A model generated the notes under the pieces. It did no database searches. It was not told the origin of the DNA and was given only the letters and a program-made list of their open reading frames with translations. DNA of 5,458 nucleotides from contig JAHQWS010000178.1 in the NCBI GenBank assembly GCA_029856295.1, forward strand, positions 1-5,458. The letters run 5' to 3'. Of the stretch, positions 1 through 5,458 are shown piece by piece; positions within the stretch are counted from its first letter, which is position 1; every line of letters begins with the position of its first letter. The position numbers and the translations under genes were made by a program. Source of the stretch: Promethearchaeia archaeon (GTDB lineage Archaea; Asgardarchaeota; Lokiarchaeia; Sigyniarchaeales; SOKP01).

Positions 1-384
1 TCTTAATCCAGAATCTGATAATTCTCTTAATTGTTCATCTGACTTTTTGATAATATCTTTTGCATGAGCATATACAGCACATCTCTCAAGGTTTGGAAAT
101 AATTCTTTGGCGTATTTTGTGACTTCAAGCAATTTCTCAGCAGGAGTAACCATTGCATTTCCATCTAGAAAGAAGATCTTTTTAATTCTTTGGCCGTATT
201 GTCTTTTAGCAATATTAAGATCCCTTTTAACATCTTCAATTTCTCTAACGAGAAACTGTTTTCGAAGATTTGACATGCAAAAATCACATTTAAATGTGCA
301 TCCTTCAGTAAGTTGGATAAGTAATGAATAGGCCTCTGATGGTGGTCTAAAAACAGGCTCGCAATAATATATTTTATCTCTCAT
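1..384 (-). CDS. Radical SAM enzyme, N-terminal part (cut by the window edge)
   Basis: This frame is open for 128 codons from an ATG at 384 to the first base of the window, so the C-terminal part is missing. It begins MRDKIYYCEPVFRPPSEAYS and carries GCTFKCDFCM at about residues 28-37, the CX3CX2C motif that binds the [4Fe-4S] cluster cleaving S-adenosylmethionine. A hydrophobic strand ending in FFLDGNAM (about residues 71-78) matches the second beta strand of the radical SAM barrel. The RPPSEAYSLL-Q-T-GC segment resembles a broad group of archaeal and bacterial radical SAM proteins of unassigned reaction, so only the fold and cofactor use can be named. An in-frame stop lies at 388-390, which makes ATG 384 the only reasonable start. 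No Shine-Dalgarno sequence is visible. The gene begins 28 bases after the zinc-finger gene and may be read from the same transcript. Confidence 0.9.
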   Translation of the reverse strand, partial: MRDKIYYCEPVFRPPSEAYSLLIQLTEGCTFKCDFCMSNLRKQFLVREIEDVKRDLNIAKRQYGQRIKKIFFLDGNAMVTPAEKLLEVTKYAKELFPNLERCAVYAHAKDIIKKSDEQLRELSDSGLR

Positions 385-412
385 ATGTTATTTTACAAAT
401 AATAAATAATCT

Positions 413-1060
413 TTAGATCGAATCAAGTTCTCCACTTAAGAATTTTGCCTCTTTTTCTTCATCAGCATCATCGGGTCTTTTTGAACAGGATTTTATATGA
501 CGTCCTAGCCTTATAAATTCTTTTGAACAATATGGGCAAGATTTCTTATCTTTTGATTCAGTTTTACTTGCTTGTCTGGGTTTTTCTGTTGTAGTTTTTG
601 CACTAACTTTTTTTTTTTTCTTTTTCGGTTTAGAGGGTAAATACTCTTCTATCTTAACATCTTCAGGAGCAAATTCACATTCTCGAATATGTGAAGCTAA
701 ATTATCAAATAATTCACCACAGAAAGGACATTCAACTTCAGCAAATTCATCGTCGCTATCTTCAACATCGGCTTTTCCTACCTTTCGCTTTTCAAATTTT
801 AATTGAATTTCTTCTTCTTCTTCAAATTCTTCAATAGACAGGTCAACATCTTCTTCCAATTCTTCTAAATCTTCGATTTCAATACTTGCTAATTCTAATT
901 TTTTCTCTTTAATTTGTTTTTCTGCTATTTTTTTACTTTCAGCATAAATTTCTGATATCGAGACATTAGATCGAGGATTATATAGATTACATACTTGGCA
1001 AACATAAGCTCTTGTTCCGAGTACCAAATCTCTCTCAGGGCAGTAACATAAAGGCTGCAA
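413..1060 (-). CDS. Cysteine-cluster protein with acidic middle and two C2HC zinc fingers
   Basis: The open frame encodes 215 residues from a TTG codon at 1060. The N-terminus has a cysteine cluster (C5, C7, C21, C24) typical of a structural zinc site. Residues about 32-60 look helical and lysine/glutamate rich. Residues 60-110 are extremely acidic, with runs of Glu and Asp. Two short fingers follow: C111-x2-C114-x9-H124-x3-C128 and C175-x2-C178-x9-H188-x3-C192, joined by a basic linker containing six consecutive lysines. Both fingers share the form CPxC-x3-F and HI-x2-C, which resembles zf-C2HC fingers and, less surely, the UBZ4 ubiquitin-binding finger of RAD18-type proteins. No enzymatic domain is visible, so it is probably a binding or adaptor protein for nucleic acid or protein. 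The same frame stays open and codon-like to 1144, so this start is probably too short (see the separate entry). I do not recognise a named family. Confidence 0.85.
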   Translation of the reverse strand: MQPLCYCPERDLVLGTRAYVCQVCNLYNPRSNVSISEIYAESKKIAEKQIKEKKLELASIEIEDLEELEEDVDLSIEEFEEEEEIQLKFEKRKVGKADVEDSDDEFAEVECPFCGELFDNLASHIRECEFAPEDVKIEEYLPSKPKKKKKKVSAKTTTEKPRQASKTESKDKKSCPYCSKEFIRLGRHIKSCSKRPDDADEEKEAKFLSGELDSI

Positions 1061-1144
1061 ACTATTCGAAATATCACCTTTAGGTAAAAGATGTTGACAC
1101 GCAAGTTTACGAGAATATTTAACTTTTAGTTTTCGTCTAGGTAT
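1061..1144 (-). other. Probable N-terminal extension of the zinc-finger gene, with a possible ATA start
   Basis: Upstream of the TTG at 1060 the same frame continues for 28 codons without a stop; the first in-frame stop is TGA at 1151-1153. The extra residues include K-L-A-C-Q-H, giving one more Cys and one more His ahead of the cysteine cluster. GC content is about 31 % here, like the coding regions, and falls to about 14 % just upstream, while third codon positions are nearly all A or T. No ATG, GTG or TTG exists in the extension. The best-placed candidate is ATA at 1142-1144, preceded by GGTGAT with a 5-base spacer. It is one base away from ATG, so an error, a strain variant or a true non-canonical start are all possible. 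Confidence 0.5.
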
Positions 1145-1150
1145 AGTTAA

Positions 1151-1156
1151 TCACCA
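1151..1156 (-). promoter_or_regulatory. Shine-Dalgarno candidate GGTGAT before the ATA codon
   Basis: On the minus strand GGTGAT lies five bases before the ATA at 1144 and matches the AGGAGGTGATCC complement of the archaeal 16S rRNA 3' end. A second copy (AAAGGTGAT, about 1073-1081) lies 12 bases before the TTG at 1060, which is further away than usual. The pair is the main evidence for choosing between the two starts, and spacing favours the upstream one. Confidence 0.4.
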
Positions 1157-1167
1157 AAAAGAGTATA

Positions 1168-1175
1168 TTATATAA
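1168..1175 (-). promoter_or_regulatory. TATA box candidate for the zinc-finger gene
   Basis: TTATATAA lies in a very AT-rich gap, preceded on the minus strand by the purine-rich GGGAAA that could act as a BRE. A typical TATA-to-start distance of about 26 bases would put transcription initiation near 1145. That would make a transcript beginning at the ATA codon almost leaderless, or leave a leader of about 85 bases before the TTG at 1060. The same core occurs before two other genes of the window. Confidence 0.5.
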
Positions 1176-1256
1176 TTTCCCTTAACATTTAATTTTTATG
1201 ATTTTAAGAATTGTATGATAAAGATAATTAAAAATAAATTTTTGAAATAAAATTTT

Positions 1257-2798
1257 CTAGAGCGAGTTAAGATCATCTTTAATCTTTTTTTTATCTTCCG
1301 AATTTTCGATTTTTGGAATTAATTCTTCTACAATATCTTTTAATTCTACTATTTTTTGGGAAAGCAATTCAGATTTACTCCATATCGAGGTCCGTAAAGG
1401 ATGTCCTTTAAGTAAGGCTTCATTGAAACTTCTTATAGCCTGTTCATAGAAAAGACAAGCGTTAAAAGGTTTGTTTAAACGAGATTGATAAATCGTTCCT
1501 ATTTTATGATAACATTTACCCGCTCCAGCAAAATCTCCCGCATTCTCGTAATCAATTGAAGCTTTTTGGATTTTTTTTAATGCTGATTCTAAAACCTCAT
1601 TTTCTCCTTCTTTCAACGAAAGATACCCGAATAAGTAATTTGATTCGGCTCTATAAAATAAGTTTTTATATTTCTCAGATAACCTGAATAACTCCTCAGC
1701 AAAACTCTTGGCTAAAACTTGGTGATTAGAGGCAATACAGTGTTCTGCTAAATTCCTTAGTAATGCAAAAACTCGATCATAATCCTTTATTTCCTTATAA
1801 TTTTTTATACCTTGCTGGTATTTTTCCACTCCCATAAATGCATTTCTTTCTTCAAAGGCTTGATTTCCTTCATAAATATATTGTTCAGCTTCCTCCTTTA
1901 ATTGAGTTTTCTTTTTAACTTTCTTACTAATATCTCCATAAAAAAAATCGTCTACATCGAACTCAATATCATCGGAAATGGGGATCTTAACCAAATTTTC
2001 TTTTTTTATCTCATCTTTTTTATCAGAAGATTCATGTTCATAATGTTCACCGTATGCCGCTTGTAATGGTTTTCCAGCAGATACTAATGCTGATAGTTCT
2101 GATAACACATTAGCAAAAAAGAATTTATTTAATCCGTCTACGATATATTCTACTTTATAATAATTATTATCATATTTAGAATCATTGATGTCCATATTTA
2201 CATCAGTTATTCTATAAATTTCAAATCCTGTGTCATATTTAGTAATTTTATGTTCGGTACCCTCTACTATTTCTTCCTTTTTTTTTCCCAAGAGTGTATG
2301 ATCGAATACTAAACCACAAAAATCATTGTTTCTTGCTTGAAATCCTAGTTGATTTATGAGATCGATATATGAGAAGAAAAGCCCTAAACCGGGATGTGAA
2401 TGAAACCATCCAATCATATAGTATCCTTTTTTTGCCTCATCTTGTTCTAATTTCTCTTGAATTTCTTCTATAAAACCATAATGTTTTTCATCTAATTGAA
2501 CATCTGTGGCATGACCATATGTTAAAGCTTCAGCTTTTTCTATGTATACAAAATCATCATCATCATACCCAATTAAAATTCCATATATTTCTCTCCAATC
2601 TTTAGGGGGAATAACCTTATTAGCGTATCGACTTGCATATAAAATTATTGTTTTATAGGCTTCTGCTTTAACAATAACGGATTTACCCATTTTTTCTTCC
2701 TTATTTTCTTCTATTGGATGCATCTCTTTATGTTGTGGTTCTTGGCCATTATCATCTTTTCCGCCATTAATATTCTGCTTTTTAAATTCTTCTGACAT
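1257..2798 (-). CDS. JAMM/MPN metalloprotease (Rpn11/CSN5-like) fused to a TPR/SNAP-like helical solenoid
   Basis: The 513-residue protein starts at ATG 2798. Residues 1-37 are a charged, probably disordered tail. An MPN domain spans about 38-235 and has a complete JAMM zinc site: E70 in WREIYGILIG, then GWFHSHPGLG with H133 and H135, followed by S143 and D146 at exact HxH-x7-S-x2-D spacing. The stretch GW-HSHPG-G, S, D and final Q matches the catalytic segment of proteasomal Rpn11 and CSN5, which cleave isopeptide bonds of ubiquitin or NEDD8, so an active deubiquitinase-like isopeptidase is the likely role. Residues about 250-300 form a charged linker. Residues 302-500 form successive helical hairpins of TPR or alpha-SNAP type, for example around AGDFAGAGKCYHKIG, probably a partner-binding scaffold. 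There is no signal peptide or membrane segment, so it is cytoplasmic. No Shine-Dalgarno sequence is seen. M37 is an alternative start that would keep the MPN domain. The substrate is unknown. Confidence 0.9.
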   Translation of the reverse strand: MSEEFKKQNINGGKDDNGQEPQHKEMHPIEENKEEKMGKSVIVKAEAYKTIILYASRYANKVIPPKDWREIYGILIGYDDDDFVYIEKAEALTYGHATDVQLDEKHYGFIEEIQEKLEQDEAKKGYYMIGWFHSHPGLGLFFSYIDLINQLGFQARNNDFCGLVFDHTLLGKKKEEIVEGTEHKITKYDTGFEIYRITDVNMDINDSKYDNNYYKVEYIVDGLNKFFFANVLSELSALVSAGKPLQAAYGEHYEHESSDKKDEIKKENLVKIPISDDIEFDVDDFFYGDISKKVKKKTQLKEEAEQYIYEGNQAFEERNAFMGVEKYQQGIKNYKEIKDYDRVFALLRNLAEHCIASNHQVLAKSFAEELFRLSEKYKNLFYRAESNYLFGYLSLKEGENEVLESALKKIQKASIDYENAGDFAGAGKCYHKIGTIYQSRLNKPFNACLFYEQAIRSFNEALLKGHPLRTSIWSKSELLSQKIVELKDIVEELIPKIENSEDKKKIKDDLNSL

Positions 2799-2848
2799 TT
2801 TGAAAATGGAGTAATATTTTTTATTCGAAAATTTAGTATTATTTAGAA

Positions 2849-2856
2849 TTATATAA
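2849..2856 (-). promoter_or_regulatory. TATA box candidate for the JAMM gene
   Basis: TTATATAA lies in the 80-base gap between the TPR gene and the JAMM gene. Its centre is about 54 bases before the ATG at 2798, predicting a transcript start near 2826 and a leader of about 28 bases. This suggests the JAMM gene has its own promoter and is not only read through from the TPR gene. Confidence 0.55.
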
Positions 2857-2878
2857 TAGAATTCTTAAATAAATGTTA

Positions 2879-3409
2879 TTAAACTTCCAATCTCTTTTTT
2901 TCTTCTTTGGCTTTTTCTGCTAATTTTAAAATCGTCTGTGTAAATTCTAAATTAGGAATAATATTTAGAGCATTTTTCAATGCCTCAATTGCCTTATCAT
3001 ATAGTTTTTTATTATAATAAGCAGAACCTAGATTTGTCCATGCTGTTTCATCATTGGAATCTATTTTTAATGCTTTCATGCATACATCTATCGTTTTATC
3101 ATAATCAGCTAATTCTAAGTATGAAAAACTTAATTCTGTCCAAGTAATAGATAAATATGGGTCAATCTCCAGAGCTTTTTTTAAACTTTTAATCGCATCA
3201 TGATATAAACCTTTTTCATTGTATAAATAACCGAGGTTTTGCCATATCAAAGCATTATTAGGCTCAATTTTTAAAGCTTGTTTAAAAGTATCTACAGACT
3301 TTTCATATTCTCCGTTGCTATAATATATTTGAGCAAGATTTATCCAAGCATTAATATTGTCTGGATTTGCTTGTAAAATCTCTTTCAGTGATTTAATTTC
3401 TTTTTCCAT
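2879..3409 (-). CDS. TPR-repeat protein
   Basis: The 176-residue protein is almost entirely tetratricopeptide repeats, which form a helical groove that binds peptides or partner proteins. Four consecutive repeats of exactly 34 residues can be read at about 17-50, 51-84, 85-118 and 119-152. Each has the consensus spacing W-x2-L/LG...Y...Y-x2-A/S-I...AL-I-P; examples are AWINLAQIYY, IWQNLGYLYN and AWTNLGSAYY. A fifth partial helix pair and a lysine/glutamate-rich tail close the protein. There is no catalytic domain, signal peptide or membrane segment, so it is a cytoplasmic adaptor. It starts at ATG 3409, 30 bases after the CoA-transferase gene; overlapping ATGs just upstream are in other frames. 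TTTTAAAA at 3457-3464 is a weak promoter candidate inside the preceding gene. The next gene downstream also carries a TPR-like solenoid, which hints at a joint role but does not prove it. Confidence 0.92.
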   Translation of the reverse strand: MEKEIKSLKEILQANPDNINAWINLAQIYYSNGEYEKSVDTFKQALKIEPNNALIWQNLGYLYNEKGLYHDAIKSLKKALEIDPYLSITWTELSFSYLELADYDKTIDVCMKALKIDSNDETAWTNLGSAYYNKKLYDKAIEALKNALNIIPNLEFTQTILKLAEKAKEEKKRLEV

Positions 3410-3439
3410 GAGCCCATGCTGTATTCTTCATAAAAATGT

Positions 3440-4663
3440 TTAGATTATTCCCTTTCTTTTAAAATCTCGAATATCTTCATCAGAATAATTAAGATTTCTT
3501 AAAATTTCTTTGGTGTGTTGCCCTACTTTTGGAGCTAAACTCCTAATACCTAATGAAGTTCTTGACATTTTGATTGGTGAGGCAATATTTTGAACCTCTC
3601 CAAATTTCGGATGTTTTAATTTTACTACCATATTACGTGCTTTGATTTGGGGATCTTCACATGCTTCCTTAAATGAATTGACTGGCATAACGCATGAATC
3701 CAAATTGATAAATATTTTCATCCATTCTTTTTGGGTTTTCTTCAAGAATTCTTTTTGCATTTCCTGATATACATATTCCTTCTCTTTATCCACCGGATTT
3801 CCTTTTAATATTAAATCCTTACGACCAATGCCCAAAAATACTTCACGTCGAAATTTTAACTCAATGGCTCCCACAGATAGATATTTATTATCCTTTGTTT
3901 TAAAAACTGAATAAAGGGGAAGCTCCCCATGTAACGGATTTATAGGTTTTATCTTTCCATCATTTAAGGATTCAGAGAAATGAAATGCTGCGGCCATCGG
4001 CATAAAAGAAAAAACACAATCTGTCATTGAAATATCCAGATATTGCCCCTTCCTTTCAGGATTTTTCTCTCTTTCCATGAGTGCTCCAAGTATCCCTATA
4101 GTTGTAACTAAACCTCCTCCAACATCTGCTGCTTGAAGACCTGGGACGATAGGAGGTCTTTCTTGATTTTCCTGTCCAAAAATAGCTCTCTCTTTATTTA
4201 AGTCTAAAATCCCACAAATACTGATATAATTCAAATCATGTCCTGCTATTTGTTCATAAGGACCATACTGGCCATATCCTGTCAAGGAACAACAAATAAT
4301 TGACGGATTTATTGAAGAGAGCGTATCGTAATCGATTTTTAATTTATTCGTTACTTTTGGACGATATGTATCTAAAACTACATCTGCTTGTTTTACTAAA
4401 TCGTAAAAGATTTCCCTAGCTCTCTCTTTTTTTAGATTAAGAGTTATCGATTTTTTATTTCGCATAATGATCGAATTGAATGCGCTTTCACGATTTCTCC
4501 CTTTTTGAAAAAAAGGAGGAGGACTTGCATATGGATAATTAGGATCTTCAACATGGATGATATTTGCTCCTAAGTCCCCTAAAATCATTGTACAATAGGG
4601 TCCCGGTAGCATTCTTGTTAGATCTAAAACAGTAATATCCTCTAAAGGTAAAGGTAAAGTCAT
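3440..4663 (-). CDS. CoA-transferase family III protein, alpha-methylacyl-CoA racemase-like
   Basis: The 407-residue length fits the CaiB/BaiF family (CoA-transferase family III), whose members are interlocked dimers acting on acyl-CoA thioesters. The N-terminus LDLTRMLPGPYCTMILGDLG with following VE, and the segment GYGQYGPY at about 130-136, are family signatures. H142 in GHDLNY, D180 in ADVGGG and E268 in VGAIEL match the His/Asp/Glu catalytic set of mycobacterial alpha-methylacyl-CoA racemase (H126, D156, E241). Transferases of the family rely on the Asp and generally lack the rest of the set, so racemisation of 2-methylacyl-CoA is the better guess, perhaps in breakdown of branched or isoprenoid chains. 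A CoA-transferase acting on another acid cannot be excluded. The gene starts at ATG 4663, with no clear Shine-Dalgarno sequence. TTTTATTT at 4684-4691 or TATAAATT near 4731-4738 could serve as TATA box. No other acyl-CoA gene is nearby. Confidence 0.88.
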   Translation of the reverse strand: MTLPLPLEDITVLDLTRMLPGPYCTMILGDLGANIIHVEDPNYPYASPPPFFQKGRNRESAFNSIIMRNKKSITLNLKKERAREIFYDLVKQADVVLDTYRPKVTNKLKIDYDTLSSINPSIICCSLTGYGQYGPYEQIAGHDLNYISICGILDLNKERAIFGQENQERPPIVPGLQAADVGGGLVTTIGILGALMEREKNPERKGQYLDISMTDCVFSFMPMAAAFHFSESLNDGKIKPINPLHGELPLYSVFKTKDNKYLSVGAIELKFRREVFLGIGRKDLILKGNPVDKEKEYVYQEMQKEFLKKTQKEWMKIFINLDSCVMPVNSFKEACEDPQIKARNMVVKLKHPKFGEVQNIASPIKMSRTSLGIRSLAPKVGQHTKEILRNLNYSDEDIRDFKRKGII

Positions 4664-4697
4664 AATAAAGATTATGATTTCCTAAATAAAAGTTTTT

Positions 4698-4720
4698 AGA
4701 GAGAGAGTGAAGAAAAAAAA
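4698..4720 (-). terminator. Pyrimidine/T tract, candidate terminator of the phosphoesterase gene
   Basis: On the minus strand, eight consecutive T (4713-4720) begin 11 bases after the stop codon at 4732 and are followed by a CT dinucleotide run (4698-4707). Archaeal RNA polymerase terminates at U-rich tracts without needing a hairpin, so this is a reasonable terminator that would separate the phosphoesterase from the racemase-like gene. No hairpin is seen. Confidence 0.45.
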
Positions 4721-4731
4721 GGTAATTAAAT

Positions 4732-5244
4732 TTATAATTCTATTATTTCAGCTGTCATTTTTTGGGTATTGATGATAGCAAAAGTTGCTTTACCAGATAA
4801 ATATCCACACGCTTCTCCAGGATTTATAACTAATACTCCATTATCATATTTTTTGTTTACCACGGCATGAGTATGACCGGATAAAATAAAGTCAAATTTA
4901 CCCGAAGTTGCTAAAGCCTCAATAGAAGGTTGTTTTGGCATATGTGAAGCGTAAATCTCCTTTCCATCAAATTCTTTTACTAACTCATATCCATTTTCTA
5001 CTAATTCGCAAATTTGACCAAGATTTTTTCTTAAAAACACATGATCTCCGTCGTTATTTCCATACACCCCGTAGAAATTCTCTTTTATACTCTCATTTAA
5101 TCCGTCAAACCATCTTTTAACAAAAGGAGAACAATAATCGCCGCAATGAACCAACGCATCAATTTTTCTTTCATTCATAATAGATACCGCTTTTAATATA
5201 TTATCGCGGCTGTCATGGGTATCAGATATTACAGCTAATTTCAA
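4732..5244 (-). CDS. YfcE/MJ0936-type metallophosphoesterase
   Basis: The 170-residue protein has the full small calcineurin-like phosphoesterase motif set: D8-x-H10 in ISDTHD, GD (D36) in HCGDYC, GNN (N63) in YGNNDGD, H101 in ASHMP and GHTH (H124, H126). These residues bind two metal ions, usually Mn or Ni. The length and the closing INPGE at about 140-144 fit the YfcE/MJ0936 family of about 165-185 residues, which hydrolyse phosphodiesters such as bis-pNPP in vitro; the natural substrate is not settled, so no specific one is claimed. It starts at TTG 5244. This start is supported by AGGTG eight bases upstream, by the typical family N-terminus MKLAVISDTH, and by an in-frame stop at 5266-5268 with no other usual start codon. 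It is cytoplasmic, without a signal peptide. It probably has its own promoter and is the first gene of the minus-strand series. Confidence 0.95.
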   Translation of the reverse strand: MKLAVISDTHDSRDNILKAVSIMNERKIDALVHCGDYCSPFVKRWFDGLNESIKENFYGVYGNNDGDHVFLRKNLGQICELVENGYELVKEFDGKEIYASHMPKQPSIEALATSGKFDFILSGHTHAVVNKKYDNGVLVINPGEACGYLSGKATFAIINTQKMTAEIIEL

Positions 5245-5252
5245 TTTAATAA

Positions 5253-5257
5253 CACCT
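5253..5257 (-). promoter_or_regulatory. Shine-Dalgarno site for the phosphoesterase TTG start
   Basis: AGGTG on the minus strand lies eight bases before the TTG at 5244 and is complementary to the archaeal 16S rRNA 3' end. It decides the start codon, since no ATG is available. Confidence 0.65.
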
Positions 5258-5297
5258 ATTTTAAGTTATATTATAAAGTTTTAAGGAATAATAATTA

Positions 5298-5309
5298 AAT
5301 TATATAATT
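5298..5309 (-). promoter_or_regulatory. TATA box candidate for the phosphoesterase gene, in a 12-base palindrome
   Basis: AATTATATAATT is a perfect palindrome containing the same TTATATAA core (5300-5307) found before the JAMM and zinc-finger genes. Its centre is about 60 bases before the TTG, predicting a transcript start near 5277 and a leader of about 33 bases that includes the AGGTG site. A second AT element at about 5267-5277 would start transcription too close to the Shine-Dalgarno site. The palindrome may only reflect the symmetry of TATA elements. Confidence 0.5.
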
Positions 5310-5439
5310 AACATTTTTTAAGGCAGTTGAATTAAAATTATTTATTCAAATTAAATTTCTTATTTTAAAGCAAAAAAAGATAAACTATACATATAATAAT
5401 TTTTATAGAAAAATATAAAAGAATTTAATTGGAATTGAA
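5310..5439. other. AT-rich intergenic region
   Basis: This region is nearly all A and T with frequent stops in every frame and no RNA gene that I can recognise. It lies between the phosphoesterase promoter and a possible divergent gene start at 5440. TATA-like runs (for example ATATAATAAT near 5391-5400) could serve a plus-strand promoter. Confidence 0.5.
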
Positions 5440-5458
5440 ATGATTAAAGAATTATTTA
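5440..5458 (+). CDS. Possible start of a divergent gene (cut by the window edge)
   Basis: ATG ATT AAA GAA TTA TTT reads M-I-K-E-L-F up to the last complete codon. GGAATTG about three bases before the ATG is a weak Shine-Dalgarno candidate, and a TATA-like element lies about 45 bases upstream. Six codons cannot show that this is a real gene, and AT-rich sequence yields such starts by chance. Confidence 0.25.

Noticed and set aside
107..331. Plus-strand open frame of 74 codons
   Set aside because: It lies antisense to the radical SAM gene, whose cluster motif and continuous frame are clear. The plus-strand translation shows no recognisable domain.
1154..1256. Gap between the JAMM and zinc-finger genes as a possible small RNA
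   Set aside because: The region is about 85 % A+T with no stable hairpin or box motif that I can find. A TATA box and leader explain it.
413..2798. Ubiquitin-like modifier operon (JAMM plus zinc-finger gene as a RING/E3)
   Set aside because: The fingers lack the C3HC4-type spacing of a RING, and no ubiquitin-like, E1 or E2 gene occurs in the window. Only a loose functional link is kept as a hypothesis.
4698..4707. GA/CT dinucleotide run as a repeat element
   Set aside because: Only five units, no second copy in the window, and it sits where a terminator pyrimidine tract is expected.
4935..5120. Plus-strand open frame of 61 codons
   Set aside because: It is antisense to the metallophosphoesterase, which has all its catalytic motifs in frame. 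The plus-strand frame has no domain and no plausible promoter.
1..5458. CRISPR array, insertion sequence, tRNA or rRNA
   Set aside because: No spaced direct repeats, terminal inverted repeats, transposase frame, cloverleaf or conserved rRNA segment were seen on either strand.

Overview
The window is a low-GC (roughly 30 %) stretch of what looks like an archaeal chromosome. Archaeal traits are the TATA boxes with the core TTATATAA at suitable distances upstream of genes, Shine-Dalgarno sites of the GGTG type, U-tract style terminators and short intergenic gaps. A JAMM/MPN metalloprotease whose catalytic segment resembles eukaryotic Rpn11/CSN5, C2HC zinc fingers and TPR proteins in one window suggest an Asgard archaeon, perhaps of the Lokiarchaeia type. 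This assignment is inference: no rRNA or other marker gene is present.

Layout: every supported gene lies on the minus strand, so transcription runs from right to left. From right to left they are: a 170-aa metallophosphoesterase of the YfcE/MJ0936 type (4732-5244, TTG start); a 407-aa family III CoA-transferase/racemase carrying the His/Asp/Glu set of alpha-methylacyl-CoA racemases (3440-4663); a 176-aa protein made almost entirely of TPR repeats (2879-3409); a 513-aa protein joining a complete JAMM metalloprotease domain to a TPR/SNAP-like helical solenoid (1257-2798); a protein with an N-terminal cysteine cluster, a very acidic middle and two C2HC zinc fingers (413-1060, probably starting further upstream near 1144); and the first 128 residues of a radical SAM enzyme that runs off the left edge (1-384). 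The right 214 bases hold the phosphoesterase promoter and possibly the first codons of a divergent plus-strand gene (from 5440).

The window is not one obvious metabolic operon. Promoter-like elements precede three of the genes, so most are probably transcribed singly or in short units. The part of most interest is the JAMM-solenoid protein beside a TPR protein and a paired C2HC-finger protein. JAMM enzymes of this subtype remove ubiquitin-like modifiers and some C2HC fingers bind ubiquitin, so a link to an archaeal ubiquitin-like pathway can be proposed. No ubiquitin, E1, E2 or RING gene is present here to confirm it.
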